A DNA stretch of 56,626 nucleotides from Candidatus Brocadiaceae bacterium (GCA_015661205.1 JACVXV010000008.1:1-56626), one strand, 5' to 3'; positions 42,184-53,584 are shown, counted from the first letter of the stretch. Program-made: numbers and translations. Notes: generated by a model from the letters alone, not told the origin.

Positions 42184-43605
42184 ATGCACACTGCAAAAGA
42201 AAAACGTTGTAGCGGTTTTCCACAACCGTGTAGTGGAAGAACGTGGCATACCAAACGGTTCATTTATCCCTTCTTGCTCTTTATCTCTTTATTTTCCCTC
42301 CTTTTTTTTACTGCAAACAGATATTGTGCTGCAAACGGCGTTGTCCTGGATAGTATCGGTGTGACGTCGTCAGGTAGGGGGGGTACGAATATCGCTCATA
42401 CTGATAACGGGGTGTTGATTCACGATAATCCGGCCGCCCTTATTAATATGCCGGCGGGAAAACTATTCGAATTCGACGGAGAATTGATTTACCCCGACAT
42501 TCACTACGAAGACGACCACGGCGCCGACAACTCGAAGCACGAGGCCTTTTTGCTTCCCTCGTTTTCCTTTGTTTACAAGCGGGCGGCAGATAGTAGATTT
42601 GCTTTTGGCGCGGGTGTTTTTGCCCCTGCCGGTTTTGGCACGGAATACCGGATGGAACACTTTATGACCCGCAACACGATTGCAGGTGATTTTCCTGTAA
42701 GTTTCGGCAACCATATCTACCGTTCGGAGGCTTCATTGATAAAGATGCTGGCCTCAACGTCGTTTAAGGTTAACGAGAAGCTCTCTCTTGGTTTTTCAGC
42801 AGGGCCTTCAGTCCAAAAGGTGGATCTTGAAATGCCTTATACGTTTCAAACCGGTGCGTTGGCGGGGGTCAGCGCATTGGGTAATATGGATACCCGTTCT
42901 AGTTTTGGATTTGCCTACACTGCGGGAGTCCAGTACAAAATTACTGAAAATACCACGATAGGACTGGCATACATCAGTGAGTCCCGTTCTACTTTGAAAG
43001 GTGACGCTACTATATCTCTGCCTGACACGGCTCCCGAAAGTGCTTTATTTACTAATAAACAGGCAAAGTACGACCTGAAAAGTGATTTTGAATGGCCGCG
43101 TTCCATCGGCATTGGAGTAACGTACAAGCTTGGCGCATCTCACCGCTTTTCATCCGACGTAATGTGGTTCGATTGGGTGTCGGCATTCGACAGCTTAGAC
43201 ACCAAGATGACAGACGGAGACAATGCTGAATTTAACGCGGCTTTAGGCAACGAACTAAAGGATTCATATCCTATCGATTGGAGCAGCGCGTTTGCCTTTC
43301 GCTTTGGATATGAATATTTTGTAATGGGGAGCAGTGACAATATTATCAGATGCGGTTACATTTATAACGAAAACCCCGTTTCACAAGGTGCGCAAGTTCC
43401 TATGATCCCCGGCAACGTGCAGCACAATGTTTCCGTCGGTTACAGCCACACCTGGAACAAGTGGGAGTTCGGCGTGGCTTCCCAATATATGTTTTCAGAG
43501 AAAGATACGGTTGCGACAAGCGACATTCTTGGGAGTGATTTTAATAATAGTTCGCTGGATACAAAGGCGTATTTATTGTTTCTTGGCGCAAAATATAAGT
43601 TCTAA
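42184..43605 (+). CDS. FadL/OmpP1/TodX-family outer-membrane protein
   Basis: A 473-residue beta-barrel of the long-chain fatty acid/hydrocarbon transport family. A signal peptide with a long hydrophobic core (FIYPFLLFISLFSLLFFTAN) is followed by the family N-terminal hatch GRGGTNIAHTDNGVLIHDNP. Barrel strands such as FGAGVFAPAGFGTEYRM, IGLAYISESRSTLKGDA and VSVGYSHTWNKWEFGVASQY follow. The C-terminus ends in YLLFLGAKYKF, with terminal Phe as in barrel proteins. It moves hydrophobic molecules across an outer membrane. ATG has AAAGGAGA 9 nt upstream. Confidence 0.9.
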   Translation: MHTAKEKRCSGFPQPCSGRTWHTKRFIYPFLLFISLFSLLFFTANRYCAANGVVLDSIGVTSSGRGGTNIAHTDNGVLIHDNPAALINMPAGKLFEFDGELIYPDIHYEDDHGADNSKHEAFLLPSFSFVYKRAADSRFAFGAGVFAPAGFGTEYRMEHFMTRNTIAGDFPVSFGNHIYRSEASLIKMLASTSFKVNEKLSLGFSAGPSVQKVDLEMPYTFQTGALAGVSALGNMDTRSSFGFAYTAGVQYKITENTTIGLAYISESRSTLKGDATISLPDTAPESALFTNKQAKYDLKSDFEWPRSIGIGVTYKLGASHRFSSDVMWFDWVSAFDSLDTKMTDGDNAEFNAALGNELKDSYPIDWSSAFAFRFGYEYFVMGSSDNIIRCGYIYNENPVSQGAQVPMIPGNVQHNVSVGYSHTWNKWEFGVASQYMFSEKDTVATSDILGSDFNNSSLDTKAYLLFLGAKYKF

Positions 43606-43784
43606 TGTGGTGTTGCCTCAGACCAACAAAAAACAGCAGAAACCACAGATTTCACAGATTGCACAGATTTTTGGTGCTTAACGTCTGAACATTTCTCTCG
43701 CTTCCAAGCTGGTGCTTGATCAGGAATAAATTAGGTCATTGGGTTTCGCTTTACTAAACAAAAACTACAAATTATTAATATCTT
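43606..43784. other. short spacer with ACCACAGATTTCACAGATT motif
   Basis: AACCACAGATTTCACAGATT at 43637-43656 is the same motif as the reverse copy at about 15886-15905. A partial TTAGGTCATT box lies near 43730. Confidence 0.4.
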
Positions 43785-44381
43785 ATGACTGAGCAAAGAC
43801 CACATGTTATTATCATTGGCGGACCTAACGGGGCGGGAAAATCAACGACCGCGCCGGTCTTGCTCAAAGGGACGCTTGGCGTAACTGAATTCGTAAATGC
43901 CGATACGCTTGCGCTGGGGCTTTCAGCTTTTCAACCTGAAAGTGTCGCGTTTCATGCAGGCCGTATTATGCTGGAAAGAATACGTTTCCTTGCAAAAGGA
44001 AGGGTGGATTTTGCATTCGAAACAACCCTTGCAAGCCGTACTTTTGCCACGTGGGTCGATGAACTTAAAAAGACAGGCTATATCTTTCACCTTGTGTTTC
44101 TCTGGCTGCCTAATCCTGAATTTGCCTTAGCTCGTGTTGCCGAGAGGGTGCGAATGGGTGGGCATAATGTACCCGATGAAATTGTGAAAAGGCGGTATAA
44201 CAAAGGCATTAGGAATTTTTTCTGGCTGTACATGTCATTGGCGGATACATGGGCATTTTATGATAATTCGGTTGCCGGCACTCTAACGCCGTTGGCTTCA
44301 GGTGGAATGGGGATTAGCACTTTGATTGCTAACGAAAATAGATTGGTATGGAAGCAAATACTGGAGGAACATAATGGCTGA
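43785..44381 (+). CDS. zeta-toxin-like P-loop kinase
   Basis: A 198-residue P-loop protein. Walker A is GGPNGAGKST, followed by FVNADTLALGLSA (the acidic/sugar-binding region), RVDFAFETTLASRTF, and a lid with arginines (ARVAERVRMGGHNVPDEIVK). This is the zeta/PezT-like subfamily, which phosphorylates UDP-N-acetylglucosamine or related molecules, though many chromosomal members are uncharacterised. A small gene overlaps its end, so the order is toxin-like first. ATG lacks an obvious ribosome site. Confidence 0.82.
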   Translation: MTEQRPHVIIIGGPNGAGKSTTAPVLLKGTLGVTEFVNADTLALGLSAFQPESVAFHAGRIMLERIRFLAKGRVDFAFETTLASRTFATWVDELKKTGYIFHLVFLWLPNPEFALARVAERVRMGGHNVPDEIVKRRYNKGIRNFFWLYMSLADTWAFYDNSVAGTLTPLASGGMGISTLIANENRLVWKQILEEHNG

Positions 44382-44571
44382 TAAGGTAGTAAAAGACAGA
44401 ATCTCTGAAATATTTGCAGATAATGAAAAAATAACAAAGGCTTTGTCTAAAGCAATCAACGATGCATTACTGCAGCATAAAAAGGCAGGCAATCCCGTTG
44501 TGTCGTGGGAAAACGGCAAGATCGTCCTGATTCAGCCGGAGGACATCCCTGTCAAGGATGAAGACAGGTGA
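44374..44571 (+). CDS. small partner protein of the zeta-like gene
   Basis: A 65-residue protein starting MADKVVKDRISEIFADNEKI and ending with QPEDIPVKDEDR. The ATG at 44374 overlaps the zeta-like gene by 8 nt. GGAGG lies 9 nt upstream, so this start is preferred over 44326. The context suggests an antidote or accessory subunit of the P-loop protein; no known epsilon/PezA homology is seen. Confidence 0.7.
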   Translation: MADKVVKDRISEIFADNEKITKALSKAINDALLQHKKAGNPVVSWENGKIVLIQPEDIPVKDEDR

Positions 44572-44609
44572 TGTTTTTATGATTCGGGAAAAGCTGTGAG
44601 TATTTTTCT

Positions 44610-44760
44610 CCTCGTTCCCAAGTCACACCTTTTTCTCCTCGTTCCCAAGCTCCAGCTTGGGAGCGGGATTGCACTAAAAGCTCTGCTTTTAGTCAGAAAA
44701 CGAAGCGGGAGCTTCTGGCACAAACACGTTCCCAAGCTGGAGCTTGGGAACGAGAGAAGT
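44610..44760. repeat. tandem GTTCCCAAGC hairpins
   Basis: Three related segments in 150 bp: CTCGTTCCCAAGTCACACC, CTCGTTCCCAAGCTCCAGCT (with arm CTTGGGAGCGGG), and CGTTCCCAAGCTGGAGCTTG ending GGGAACGAGAG. A shared intervening motif AAAGCTCTGCTTTTAGTC separates two of them. Confidence 0.7.
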
Positions 44761-44791
44761 GAGAGAATATCAGCGATAGGGGGCTTAATAC

Positions 44792-46153
44792 ATGGGAAAA
44801 GAAATACCTTTCGACGTAATCATCATTGGCGGCGGCCCGGCAGGCCTTAGCATAGGTTCCGAGCTTTCGAAGAACTATAAAGTTCTTGTTGTTGATAAAA
44901 ACGTCGCAGGCGTCACATCAAGAAGCTGGTTTGTGCCTCTCGACGTATTGGATGAAGGCGTCAAGCCGTTTACCTACGGTGGCGTCACCCGCTTCCTGGC
45001 CAGTACATTTACTGGCGCGAAACTGGCCTTTCAGGCAAAGCTGTTTGACCGGTATCCTTACGTAAACGAGAAAACCATCTTGCCTTATTGGCTCGACGTA
45101 ATAAAAAGCAACCGCTCGCAAGTCATTGATAATTGCGCCTATCTCGATCATACGGTAAAAGACGGCGTCGTTTCCGTGCAAACAACGAAGGGGTGTTTTG
45201 CGTCCCGCCTGCTTATTGACGCATCCGGCTATAACTCCATCATTTTGGACAAATACAAGATCAAGCGCAACAATTTCTATTGGTGGTCGGTCTACGGCGC
45301 CGTTGGGGAACACCCTAACGGTTTGCAGAGTATGCAGGTTGGCGACTATATGATGTGGCAGACCTTCAAGGATTCCAACGAGAACCTGGATACCTCTCTT
45401 GCGCAGGGAAGACCTGTTTTTGAATATGAAATATACGATGACAAGACGTCCTTGTCACTCGTCCTTTATTTACGGAAGGTGCAGATTTCCTATAGCGACA
45501 TGGAAAAAGAATACTTGCATGTAATCAGGAACGAGGACAGCACAAAACCATTCCATGACCTGAAAATAAAGGAGATAAAGTATGGATGGTATCCCTCCGG
45601 CAACTTGTCGCAGCAAATAGCGGAAGACCACGTGGTTTTTGTGGGTGACTCCGGTTGTTGGACGACGCCGTGCGGCTGGGGCATGGGATTCATCCTTGAC
45701 AACTATCAATTCTTTTCAAGCCAACTAAGCAAGGTTTTGGCTGCAAACACCCTTGATAAGGCCAGCCTGCTTTCCATTCCTCATTATAAAGTACACCAGA
45801 AATATGAAGTGCTTATGAACACGTTGGCGACCCATTTTCTGTCAAACGCAACCGCGCCGCAATTGGATAAATTCATCAATTTGTATAATCAGGTCGATCC
45901 CATATTGTGTGAAAAGATGCTTACCTTAAAAATGTCGGAAAAGGAACTTCGGGAGATGCTTAAGGTGGTCTTGAAAACCTTTGATTTGAAGGAACTGGTC
46001 CAGATTATACCCAAACAAGATTATTTGCTGGTGCTTGAGGAGGCGAAGTATGTTGTTGAGGATACCGTCATCAATAAAATTCACGACATGATCCATTTCG
46101 TTTCAGGCCACGAAGACAAACCGAAGTTGAATGATGGATTTGAATTTCAGTAA
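44792..46153 (+). CDS. FAD-dependent lycopene-cyclase-like oxidoreductase
   Basis: A 453-residue flavoprotein. The N-terminal dinucleotide motif is IIIGGGPAGLSIGSEL with VLVVDKN at the second strand. LLIDASGYNSIILDK and VVFVGDSGCWTTPCGWGMGF are the second FAD motif. The middle region (NNFYWWSVYGAVGEHPNGLQ, YYLRK-like strands) is the substrate domain of the lycopene cyclase/geranylgeranyl reductase branch. It probably acts on an isoprenoid or polyene lipid; the exact substrate is unknown. AGGGGG lies 8 nt before ATG. Confidence 0.78.
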   Translation: MGKEIPFDVIIIGGGPAGLSIGSELSKNYKVLVVDKNVAGVTSRSWFVPLDVLDEGVKPFTYGGVTRFLASTFTGAKLAFQAKLFDRYPYVNEKTILPYWLDVIKSNRSQVIDNCAYLDHTVKDGVVSVQTTKGCFASRLLIDASGYNSIILDKYKIKRNNFYWWSVYGAVGEHPNGLQSMQVGDYMMWQTFKDSNENLDTSLAQGRPVFEYEIYDDKTSLSLVLYLRKVQISYSDMEKEYLHVIRNEDSTKPFHDLKIKEIKYGWYPSGNLSQQIAEDHVVFVGDSGCWTTPCGWGMGFILDNYQFFSSQLSKVLAANTLDKASLLSIPHYKVHQKYEVLMNTLATHFLSNATAPQLDKFINLYNQVDPILCEKMLTLKMSEKELREMLKVVLKTFDLKELVQIIPKQDYLLVLEEAKYVVEDTVINKIHDMIHFVSGHEDKPKLNDGFEFQ

Positions 46154-46194
46154 CGGTATTTGCAGAGATCATAATCAAACACAGCCAGACCGTA

Positions 46195-46265
46195 TTTACA
46201 ATGATAGCCCCGAAGGGGGCGCAATACCATAGCCCAGGGCAACGCCCCTTTGGGGCTGTTAAATT
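46195..46265. repeat. fragment of repeat A-type palindromes
   Basis: TAGCCCCGAAGGGGGCGCAA, then AGCCCAGGGCAACGCCCC and TTTGGGGCTGTTAA repeat elements also found in both copies of repeat A. It forms the leader of the giant kinase gene. Confidence 0.6.
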
Positions 46266-46288
46266 AACCTTTTGCCGCCAATAAACCC

Positions 46289-49200
46289 ATGATAACCCTT
46301 AAAGGCTACAAAATTATAGACGAGCTTTATAAAGGAAACCGGACGGTCGTTTATAAAGGCCATAGCCTTGAGACAGATAAGCCGGTAATCCTGAAAACGA
46401 TACGGGACGGGCATTTTACACCTGACGACGTCGCACGATTGCGTCATGAATACGAAATCTCCAGCGGCCTGAATGTTGATGGTGTTGTGCGGCCTTATGG
46501 ATTACAGAAATACGGAAACGGCCTGGTACTGGTGTTAGAGGATTTCGGCGGCATTCCTCTTAAAAAAACAATCAGTACCCACGGTATCCCTGCCGGGAAG
46601 TTTTTTCACATAGCCATTCAGGTAGTAAGCACCCTTGCAGAGCTTCACCGGAAGCAGATTATCCACAAGGACATCAAGCCATCAAACATCATTTATAATC
46701 CCGAAACCGGGCAGGTAAAAATAACCGATTTCGGCATTTCTACCGTGCTTTCCAGGGAATATCAAAAGGCCGTCAACCCCGATATCTTAGAGGGAAGTTT
46801 GTTTTACCTATCACCGGAACAAACCGGCCGCATGAACAGGGCCATTGATTACCGCACCGATTTCTACTCGCTGGGCGTTACTTTTTACGAAATCCTTACC
46901 GGGCAACTCCCCTTTCAGGCGCACGACCCCATAGAATGGATTCACTGCCACATAGCAAAAAAGCCTACGCCGCCCCATACCGTAAACGCTGATATTTCGG
47001 AAGCCCTCTCTGCTATCGTCATGAAACTGCTTTCAAAAAATGCCGAAGATAGGTACCAAAGCGCTTACGGACTGAAGGCTGATTTGGAAAAGTGTCGGCG
47101 CCTGATAGAAACGAAGCAGCCGCTCGAAGGCTTTGTCCCTGGCGGAGACGACAGGCACGAAACCTTGCATATTCCCCAAAAATTGTATGGCAGGGACAGG
47201 GAAATTGCGTCGTTGATGGCGGCCTTTGACCGTGCCGGTTCAGGCAAGGCGGAAATGATGCTTGTTTCCGGTTACTCCGGTATTGGTAAGTCCAGCCTGG
47301 TAGGTGAAATCCACCGTCCGATCGTTGCGCAAAGGGGTTATTTTGTTTCCGGAAAATTTGACCAATTTCAGCGCAATATCCCCTACATGTGCCTTATCCA
47401 GGCATTTCGGGACCTTGTCCGCCAGTTGCTTACGGAAAACAAAGATAAAATAGCCGCCTGGAAAGAAAAGATACTGGACGCCCTGGGGTCAAATGCACAG
47501 GTGGTCATAAACGTTATTCCCGAAATTGAATTAATTCTCGGAAAACAACCCGAACTGCAAGAGATACCTCCCGCGGAATCTCAAAACCGTTTTAACATGG
47601 TATTCCGCAATTTTGCGCGTGTATTCTCCCAAAAAGAACACCCGCTGGTTTTATTTCTGGATGACTTGCAATGGGCTGATTCCGCCTCGTTAAAGCTGAT
47701 TCAGTTTCTCGTTACGGACACTGAGTCGCGATACCTCTTGATCGTCGGCGCATACCGGAATAATGAAGTAAGCGCTACCCATCCTTTACTTTTGACCGTG
47801 GAAGAAATTAAAAAGGCGGGGGCAACGGTAAACGGCATCAGTTTAAACCCTCTCGACACGAATAACGTGAACCAGTTAATCTCCGACACACTGAAGTGCA
47901 GGAAAGAAGATTCGCTGGAACTGGCGACGCTCGTCGCCAAAAAAACGGCCGGCAACCCGTTTTTCATTGACGAATTTCTCAAAACACTCTACCAGGATAC
48001 ATTACTTGAGTTCGATAGTGGCAAAGGTGGATGGCGATGGGATATCAAGCAGATTAACGACAGAGGAATAACGGAAAATGTGATTGACCTGATGGCGGGA
48101 AAGATACAAACGCTTTCCTTGCAGGTACAGGAAGTCCTGAAATACGCCGCATGCATTGGAAACAACTTCGATTTAAACACCCTATCCATTGTTTGTGAAA
48201 GGCCAAAGAGGGAAATTGTTGCAGAGCTGTGGGCGGCCATAAAGAAGGGGCTTATTATCTCAGATTCCAGGCTGCTATCTGAAAATTGGGAGGTATGGGA
48301 CGCTGCAACCGATACGGAAGAGAGATATCACTACTTTGACTCCCTTTTTGACTCCCTTCAGTTCAGGTTTCTCCACGACCGCGTACAACAGGCTGCTTAC
48401 ACCCTGATGAACGACGGGCAAAAAAAAGATACCCACCTGAAGATCGGCAGGCTCATGCTCAAGGGTACCCGTCCCGAAGAAAAAGATGAAAAAATATTCG
48501 ACATTGTCAACCACTTAAATTACGGCAACGACCTGATAACGCTCCCCGAAGAAAGACTCCAATTAGCCCATCTCAATCTGGACGCCGGGAAAAAGGCAAA
48601 GACCTCCACCGCGTATGAACATGCGCTAAAATACGTGACAACCGGCATGCAATTGCTTAATGAAAACAACTGGCAAACCCATTATGACTTGACGAGTGAA
48701 CTCTCCAAGGAACGCGCGGAATGTGAATACCTTTGCGGCAACTTCGATGAAGCAGAAAATATATTCAACGTTATCCTGAAGAGGCTAAAAACGAACAGGG
48801 AAAAGGTGGCGGTATATAGTAAAAAAATCACCCTATACACCAACCAGGGCAGGTTTAAGGATGCTATAGACTTAGGCAGGGAGGGTCTTCGGTTATATGG
48901 AATCGTTTTACCTGTTAAACCAGGAAAGGGAGTAATCCTTCTTGAATATGTGAAATCCAAATATCTTCGCTTCAAAATGAAATGGCAAGGCATGAGAAAC
49001 ATAAACGATCTACGCCTCCTGCCGGACATGTCTGACCCTGACAAGCTTGAGGTCATGAGCATTCTCAAACACCTGCCTGATCCTGCGTATTTCCTGGATA
49101 TGAACGTGCTTGTGCTGTTGAGTATTAAGATGGTCAACCTGTCTTTGAAATATGGCAATACCGACGTCTCACCCTTTGCCTACAGTCTTTACGGCACTGT

Positions 49201-52200
49201 CCTTGCCGGCGCTTTAGGCGACGTTGAGGGCGGGTATGCATTTGGGAAGATGTCCCTTAGCCTGAATCAAAAGTACGAAAACAGAACAACGCGGCAAAAA
49301 ACGCTTTTTACCTTTCATGCCTTTGTCAGCCATTGGAAGACGCATCTACAAAAAGATGAACTTCCCATGAAGGAACTATTTCATCTTTGTCTTGAAGTCG
49401 GCGATCTTGTTTTTGCCTGTTACACACTCGGTATTTCTTTCATAAAATTGACCATACGGGGCTATATACTTGATGACTTAATAAAAATTGCAAGAGATAA
49501 TCTCGGTTTTATAAACCGGATAAAGGAAAAAAATTCCGGCATTTATGTTACGGTTGCATTGCAAATGGCCTTGTGCCTGAAGGGGCATACCAAGAATCAA
49601 TACAGTTTTTCAGATGATACCTACAATGAAGACCTTCACGTTCTGCAGATGAAAGAGGAAAATAATCTTACCCCCTTAAGCGTGTATTACATTTTTAAGA
49701 TGCAGGCGCTTTATATCTTCGGGGATTATTCTAGTGCCCTTACGGTGGCCAAAGAGTCTGAAAGGATAATTGAGGCGTCACTGGCCCAGGCTCAACTTCC
49801 GGAACATTATTTTTATTATTCACTCACCTTGTCGGCGCTTTACACTGCGGCAACCGCTGTAGAAAAGAAGGGCTATCTTAAAGTTCTGAAAAGGAATCAA
49901 AAGAAGTTGGAAAAATGGTCGGACCATTGTCCTTTGAATTTTCTCCATAAATATCTGCTTGTCTCTGCTGAAATTGCCGGGGTACAAGGAGAAGAACACC
50001 GGGCGCTGGAGTTCTATGGCCGTGCCATTACGTCTGCACGGGAAAATGAATACGTGCAGAATGAGGCCATAGCAAGTGAATTGCTTGCAAGATTTTATCT
50101 GCAAAGAGGCCAGGAATCGCTAGCCAGGGCGCATATCGTTGACGCCTATTATGTATTCCTGAGATGGGGAGCCAATGCAAAGGCAAACGTGCTGGAAGAG
50201 GAATTTGGCAACTTAATAGCGAAGGTTCCGGCGCCAAAAGGCGACCATGGTTCGACTGCCAGCACCCATACGAGCAGCAGGGGATCGGAATCTCTCGATA
50301 TAACGTCCGTAATCAAGGTATCTCAAGCCATCCTGGGTGAGATCAATCTCGACAAACTCCTCAGAACACTTATGAAGATCGTCATGGAAAATGCCGGCGC
50401 ACGACGGGGGATTTTAATCCTTGAGAAGGAGGGTGGGTTTTACGTAGAGGCGGAAGGTAACGCCGATAACGGAGAGCCGGAAGTGCTGCAATCCATACCC
50501 GTGGAAAACAACAACACCTTTTCTGAATCAATCGTCAACTATGTTGCCCGTACCCGTGAAAATGTCGTACTGGATGACGCCACCGGCGAGGGCATGTTTA
50601 CGAAAGATAAATATGTGATAGAAACCGGTCAAAAATCCATACTCTGCATGCCGGTGATTCATCAAGGCACATTGACGGGATTGTTGTATCTTGAAAACAA
50701 CCTGGCAACTAAGGCATTTACTCCCAAGCGACTGGAATTGCTCAAAATCCTGTCCTCCCAGTTGGCTATTTCCATTGAAAATGCCAATCTTTATAAGGAT
50801 TTAAAGGTATCACACGAACAGTTGGAAGACTACAGCCGCACACTGGAAAGACGCGTTGCCGAACGTACCGCAGCGCTTTCACAATCAAATGAACTGCTCA
50901 GGCAGGAGATTACCGAACGTAAGCGCATGGAAGTGGAATTGGAAAAGGCAAAAGAAACGGCCATAGCCGCCAATAAGGCCAAAAGCGACTTCCTTGCCAG
51001 CATGAGCCATGAGATCCGCACGCCATTGAACGCCATTACCGGCATGGCCGACCTGCTCAGCGATACGCAGTTGACTCAGGACCAAAGAAAATACGTCCAG
51101 ATATTCCAGTTTGCAGGAGAAAATCTCCTGGAAATAATTAACGACATCCTCGATCTCTCAAAAATCGAGTCGGGACAGATTGATCTGGAAAACAGAGAGT
51201 TTGATTTACACGAACTTGTTGAAAACACGTGCGAAATGATGGCTGTTCGCGCCCACAAAAAGGGACTTGAGTTGAACTGCCATATTGCCGGTGACGTCCC
51301 TGTCCTCGTTGCCGGTGATTCGGTCCGTTTGCGTCAGGTGCTTATCAACCTGATTGGAAACGCGATAAAATTTACCGAACAAGGAGAAATAGCCATAAAA
51401 GTTGTAAATGACGCCCATTCCGACGCGTTGTTGTTCTCGGTTTCAGATACGGGGATAGGCATACCGAACGGGAAACTCCAGACCATCTTTGACCGATTCA
51501 CCCAGGCGGAATCTTCCACCACCCGTAAATATGGAGGCACCGGCTTGGGATTGACCATATCGAAGAATTTGGTTGAACTTATGGGCGGCCACATCCGGGT
51601 AGAAAGCGCCGTTAGTCATGGAAGTATTTTTTCCTTTACCGTGAAACTTAAAATTCAGGACGTTCAGAATGTGCCCGCAAAAAACTATCCGATTGATTTA
51701 AGAGGGGTAAAAGTCCTCGTTGTGGATGATAATGACACAAACCGCTTGATATTGCATGAAACCCTCACCGGGTGCGGGGCTTCCGTTTCGGCTACGGCTT
51801 ATGGACAGCGCGCGCTGGTGATGCTTAAGGAGGCAAAAACTGAAGGCGCACCCTTTCAGATACTCCTTTTGGACTGCCGAATGCCCACCATGGACGGCTT
51901 TCACGTTGCGGAAAACATTAAAAACGACCCTGAGCTAGCCGGTGTAACGATTATGATGCTCACGTCCGATAACAGGGTCGGCGATTCTGCCAGGGCGCGG
52001 GAATTGGGTATTGCGTCCTATATCGTTAAGCCGGTAAAACGTAGTGAACTTTTAAATACCATTAGCCTCGCCATCGGGAAATCGCTGATTTCCGCGCAAG
52101 AATCATCAACGGTAGACCTGTCCGTTGGCACAAAAGACATTTCCACACTGAGCGTCCTTCTTGTCGAAGATTATGAGTATAATCGCATTGTCATTCAGTC

Positions 52201-52891
52201 GTATTTAAACAACGTTAACTCTATTGACGTGGCTGAAAACGGCTTGATAGCCGTTAAAAAATGTAAATCAAAAAGGTACGACATTGTATTAATGGACATG
52301 CAAATGCCGGAAATGGACGGTTACACCGCGACGCGTGAAATAAGGAAATACGAAAAAGAAATGGGGTTACACCCAACCCCCATCATCGCCCTTACTGCCC
52401 ATGCGCTGAAAGAAAACATGCAGAAAAGCCTGGACGCCGGTTGTGATGACCACCTGACAAAACCGATAAAAAAGAAGGTACTCCTGGCGTCTATCCAAAA
52501 GTTTATATCCATTCAAGGCCACGTTGACGCGGCAAGTGAAGAAGTCCCTGTCGTACACGCCGAAGAGGTGGGTTCTACAGAGCCTGTCGGGCAAAACGTA
52601 GTGACGGTTATCCCTGACTTTCAGGAAATCGTTCCCTTATTTCTCAACAGCATCCGTCAGGATATTATTATTATGACCGAGGCGATCCGGGATAACAACT
52701 ATAAAAAAATCGTCGAATTAGGCCACCGTATCAAAGGTGCCGGTGGCGGCTACGGCTTTCATCACATATCGGAAATGGCAAGGTCTCTTGAAAAACACGC
52801 GGAAGAGGGCAATACCGAGGAGATACAGAGACAACTCAAGGGGTTTACAAGCTACCTGGATACGCTCCACGTTGTGTACAAGGGGGATTGA
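46289..52891 (+). CDS. Giant Ser/Thr kinase-ATPase-GAF-hybrid histidine kinase with two receivers and HPt
   Basis: A 2200-residue multidomain signalling protein. Ser/Thr kinase at about 1-270 (HKDIKPSN near 126, DFG at 147-149, [11 protein letters not shown]). AAA/ATPase module at about 285-640 (Walker [11 protein letters not shown] near 329-338, Walker [13 protein letters not shown]). Helical/TPR-like region at about 650-1290. GAF at about 1330-1490. Coiled coil, then HisKA with [10 protein letters not shown] (His about 1574) and HATPase with [26 protein letters not shown] and [12 protein letters not shown]. Receivers have Asp 1862 ([12 protein letters not shown]) and Asp 2003 ([11 protein letters not shown]). 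HPt has His 2146 ([12 protein letters not shown]). It could run a full phosphorelay within one chain and hand phosphate to a regulator. Trifunctional kinases of this class are known; the added REC-REC-HPt tail makes it larger. No signal or membrane helix is obvious, so it is cytoplasmic. Confidence 0.92.
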   Translation: MITLKGYKIIDELYKGNRTVVYKGHSLETDKPVILKTIRDGHFTPDDVARLRHEYEISSGLNVDGVVRPYGLQKYGNGLVLVLEDFGGIPLKKTISTHGIPAGKFFHIAIQVVSTLAELHRKQIIHKDIKPSNIIYNPETGQVKITDFGISTVLSREYQKAVNPDILEGSLFYLSPEQTGRMNRAIDYRTDFYSLGVTFYEILTGQLPFQAHDPIEWIHCHIAKKPTPPHTVNADISEALSAIVMKLLSKNAEDRYQSAYGLKADLEKCRRLIETKQPLEGFVPGGDDRHETLHIPQKLYGRDREIASLMAAFDRAGSGKAEMMLVSGYSGIGKSSLVGEIHRPIVAQRGYFVSGKFDQFQRNIPYMCLIQAFRDLVRQLLTENKDKIAAWKEKILDALGSNAQVVINVIPEIELILGKQPELQEIPPAESQNRFNMVFRNFARVFSQKEHPLVLFLDDLQWADSASLKLIQFLVTDTESRYLLIVGAYRNNEVSATHPLLLTVEEIKKAGATVNGISLNPLDTNNVNQLISDTLKCRKEDSLELATLVAKKTAGNPFFIDEFLKTLYQDTLLEFDSGKGGWRWDIKQINDRGITENVIDLMAGKIQTLSLQVQEVLKYAACIGNNFDLNTLSIVCERPKREIVAELWAAIKKGLIISDSRLLSENWEVWDAATDTEERYHYFDSLFDSLQFRFLHDRVQQAAYTLMNDGQKKDTHLKIGRLMLKGTRPEEKDEKIFDIVNHLNYGNDLITLPEERLQLAHLNLDAGKKAKTSTAYEHALKYVTTGMQLLNENNWQTHYDLTSELSKERAECEYLCGNFDEAENIFNVILKRLKTNREKVAVYSKKITLYTNQGRFKDAIDLGREGLRLYGIVLPVKPGKGVILLEYVKSKYLRFKMKWQGMRNINDLRLLPDMSDPDKLEVMSILKHLPDPAYFLDMNVLVLLSIKMVNLSLKYGNTDVSPFAYSLYGTVLAGALGDVEGGYAFGKMSLSLNQKYENRTTRQKTLFTFHAFVSHWKTHLQKDELPMKELFHLCLEVGDLVFACYTLGISFIKLTIRGYILDDLIKIARDNLGFINRIKEKNSGIYVTVALQMALCLKGHTKNQYSFSDDTYNEDLHVLQMKEENNLTPLSVYYIFKMQALYIFGDYSSALTVAKESERIIEASLAQAQLPEHYFYYSLTLSALYTAATAVEKKGYLKVLKRNQKKLEKWSDHCPLNFLHKYLLVSAEIAGVQGEEHRALEFYGRAITSARENEYVQNEAIASELLARFYLQRGQESLARAHIVDAYYVFLRWGANAKANVLEEEFGNLIAKVPAPKGDHGSTASTHTSSRGSESLDITSVIKVSQAILGEINLDKLLRTLMKIVMENAGARRGILILEKEGGFYVEAEGNADNGEPEVLQSIPVENNNTFSESIVNYVARTRENVVLDDATGEGMFTKDKYVIETGQKSILCMPVIHQGTLTGLLYLENNLATKAFTPKRLELLKILSSQLAISIENANLYKDLKVSHEQLEDYSRTLERRVAERTAALSQSNELLRQEITERKRMEVELEKAKETAIAANKAKSDFLASMSHEIRTPLNAITGMADLLSDTQLTQDQRKYVQIFQFAGENLLEIINDILDLSKIESGQIDLENREFDLHELVENTCEMMAVRAHKKGLELNCHIAGDVPVLVAGDSVRLRQVLINLIGNAIKFTEQGEIAIKVVNDAHSDALLFSVSDTGIGIPNGKLQTIFDRFTQAESSTTRKYGGTGLGLTISKNLVELMGGHIRVESAVSHGSIFSFTVKLKIQDVQNVPAKNYPIDLRGVKVLVVDDNDTNRLILHETLTGCGASVSATAYGQRALVMLKEAKTEGAPFQILLLDCRMPTMDGFHVAENIKNDPELAGVTIMMLTSDNRVGDSARARELGIASYIVKPVKRSELLNTISLAIGKSLISAQESSTVDLSVGTKDISTLSVLLVEDYEYNRIVIQSYLNNVNSIDVAENGLIAVKKCKSKRYDIVLMDMQMPEMDGYTATREIRKYEKEMGLHPTPIIALTAHALKENMQKSLDAGCDDHLTKPIKKKVLLASIQKFISIQGHVDAASEEVPVVHAEEVGSTEPVGQNVVTVIPDFQEIVPLFLNSIRQDIIIMTEAIRDNNYKKIVELGHRIKGAGGGYGFHHISEMARSLEKHAEEGNTEEIQRQLKGFTSYLDTLHVVYKGD

Positions 52892-53158
52892 GCCGATAAG
52901 TTTGTGTAGGGACACGGAGCCCCGTGTCCCTACGTGTGCGTAAAAAAGTCCCGAATGCCTAATTAAAAGTATCGGAAATTCAAAGCAATCTTGTAGCGCG
53001 GGGGTTCATCCCCCGCTGGGCGTGCATTCCCAATGCCATTGCCGGCCATGAAGGCCGGCGCTACAAACGTCGTCGCCGTAGGCGACCTAATTTAAAATCT
53101 GCATAATCTGTGGTTTCAAATGTTTTTTATTGGTCTAAGGCTTTGCATCGCAGGGTAT
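52892..53158. repeat. GTAG...CTAC cluster downstream of the giant kinase
   Basis: No gene. GTAGGGACACGGAGCCCCGT (52906-52933) is followed by TAATTAAAAGTATCGG and a two-hairpin unit 52993-53064 (GTAGCGCGGGGGTTCATCCC ... GGCCGGCGCTAC). Then come GTCGCCGTAGGCGAC with CTAATTTA, and a weak AATCTGTGGTTT motif. Confidence 0.7.
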
Positions 53159-53584
53159 CTAACGTTTATTTTTAATAAACGATGCATACTGTTTGTCGAT
53201 GGATGCAATATGATTTAATAGCCACTCTACTAAATACGTAAGAAGATCGACTGAAATGTATTCCTTGCTCTCATAATGTTTTCTGATCATATCGGAAATC
53301 TTCCTGGTAAACTCGGCATGTTCCATCTTGTGCCTTTCGTACTGATGCCTGGTAGTAACGTCATGGTCTGAAAAACCGGACTTCACCATCAAGTCATCTT
53401 CGCCGGCAAAATGATTCTTGATATAAGCGGTTAATTCGTTGAGTATCTTACCGGTAACGTTATCCTCTTCATCTCTAAGCATTGCTTGATGTAGTTTGTT
53501 GATATATGACACCAGTTTTTCGTGTTGTTCATCAATGTGGGGTATACCAACGCTATAGGTAGTATCCCATGCAAAAAGCGACAT
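53159..53584 (-). CDS. Bacteriohemerythrin
   Basis: A 141-residue four-helix protein with a non-haem di-iron site. Ligand motifs: HIDEQHEKL (His21), NHFAGEDDLM (His58, Glu62), RHQYERHKMEHAEF, and LLNHIASIDKQY near the C-terminus (His and Asp). Such proteins bind O2 or sense it; free-standing forms can store or deliver oxygen or protect anaerobic enzymes. It is cytoplasmic (no signal). AAAGGAG is 6 nt before ATG. It sits by itself between repeat blocks, about 0.6 kb from a GGDEF-EAL gene on the same strand. Confidence 0.93.
   Translation of the reverse strand: MSLFAWDTTYSVGIPHIDEQHEKLVSYINKLHQAMLRDEEDNVTGKILNELTAYIKNHFAGEDDLMVKSGFSDHDVTTRHQYERHKMEHAEFTRKISDMIRKHYESKEYISVDLLTYLVEWLLNHIASIDKQYASFIKNKR

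Noticed and set aside
43606-43784. Terminator of the FadL-like gene
   Set aside because: No stem followed by a U tract could be found; only a repeated 20-mer is present.
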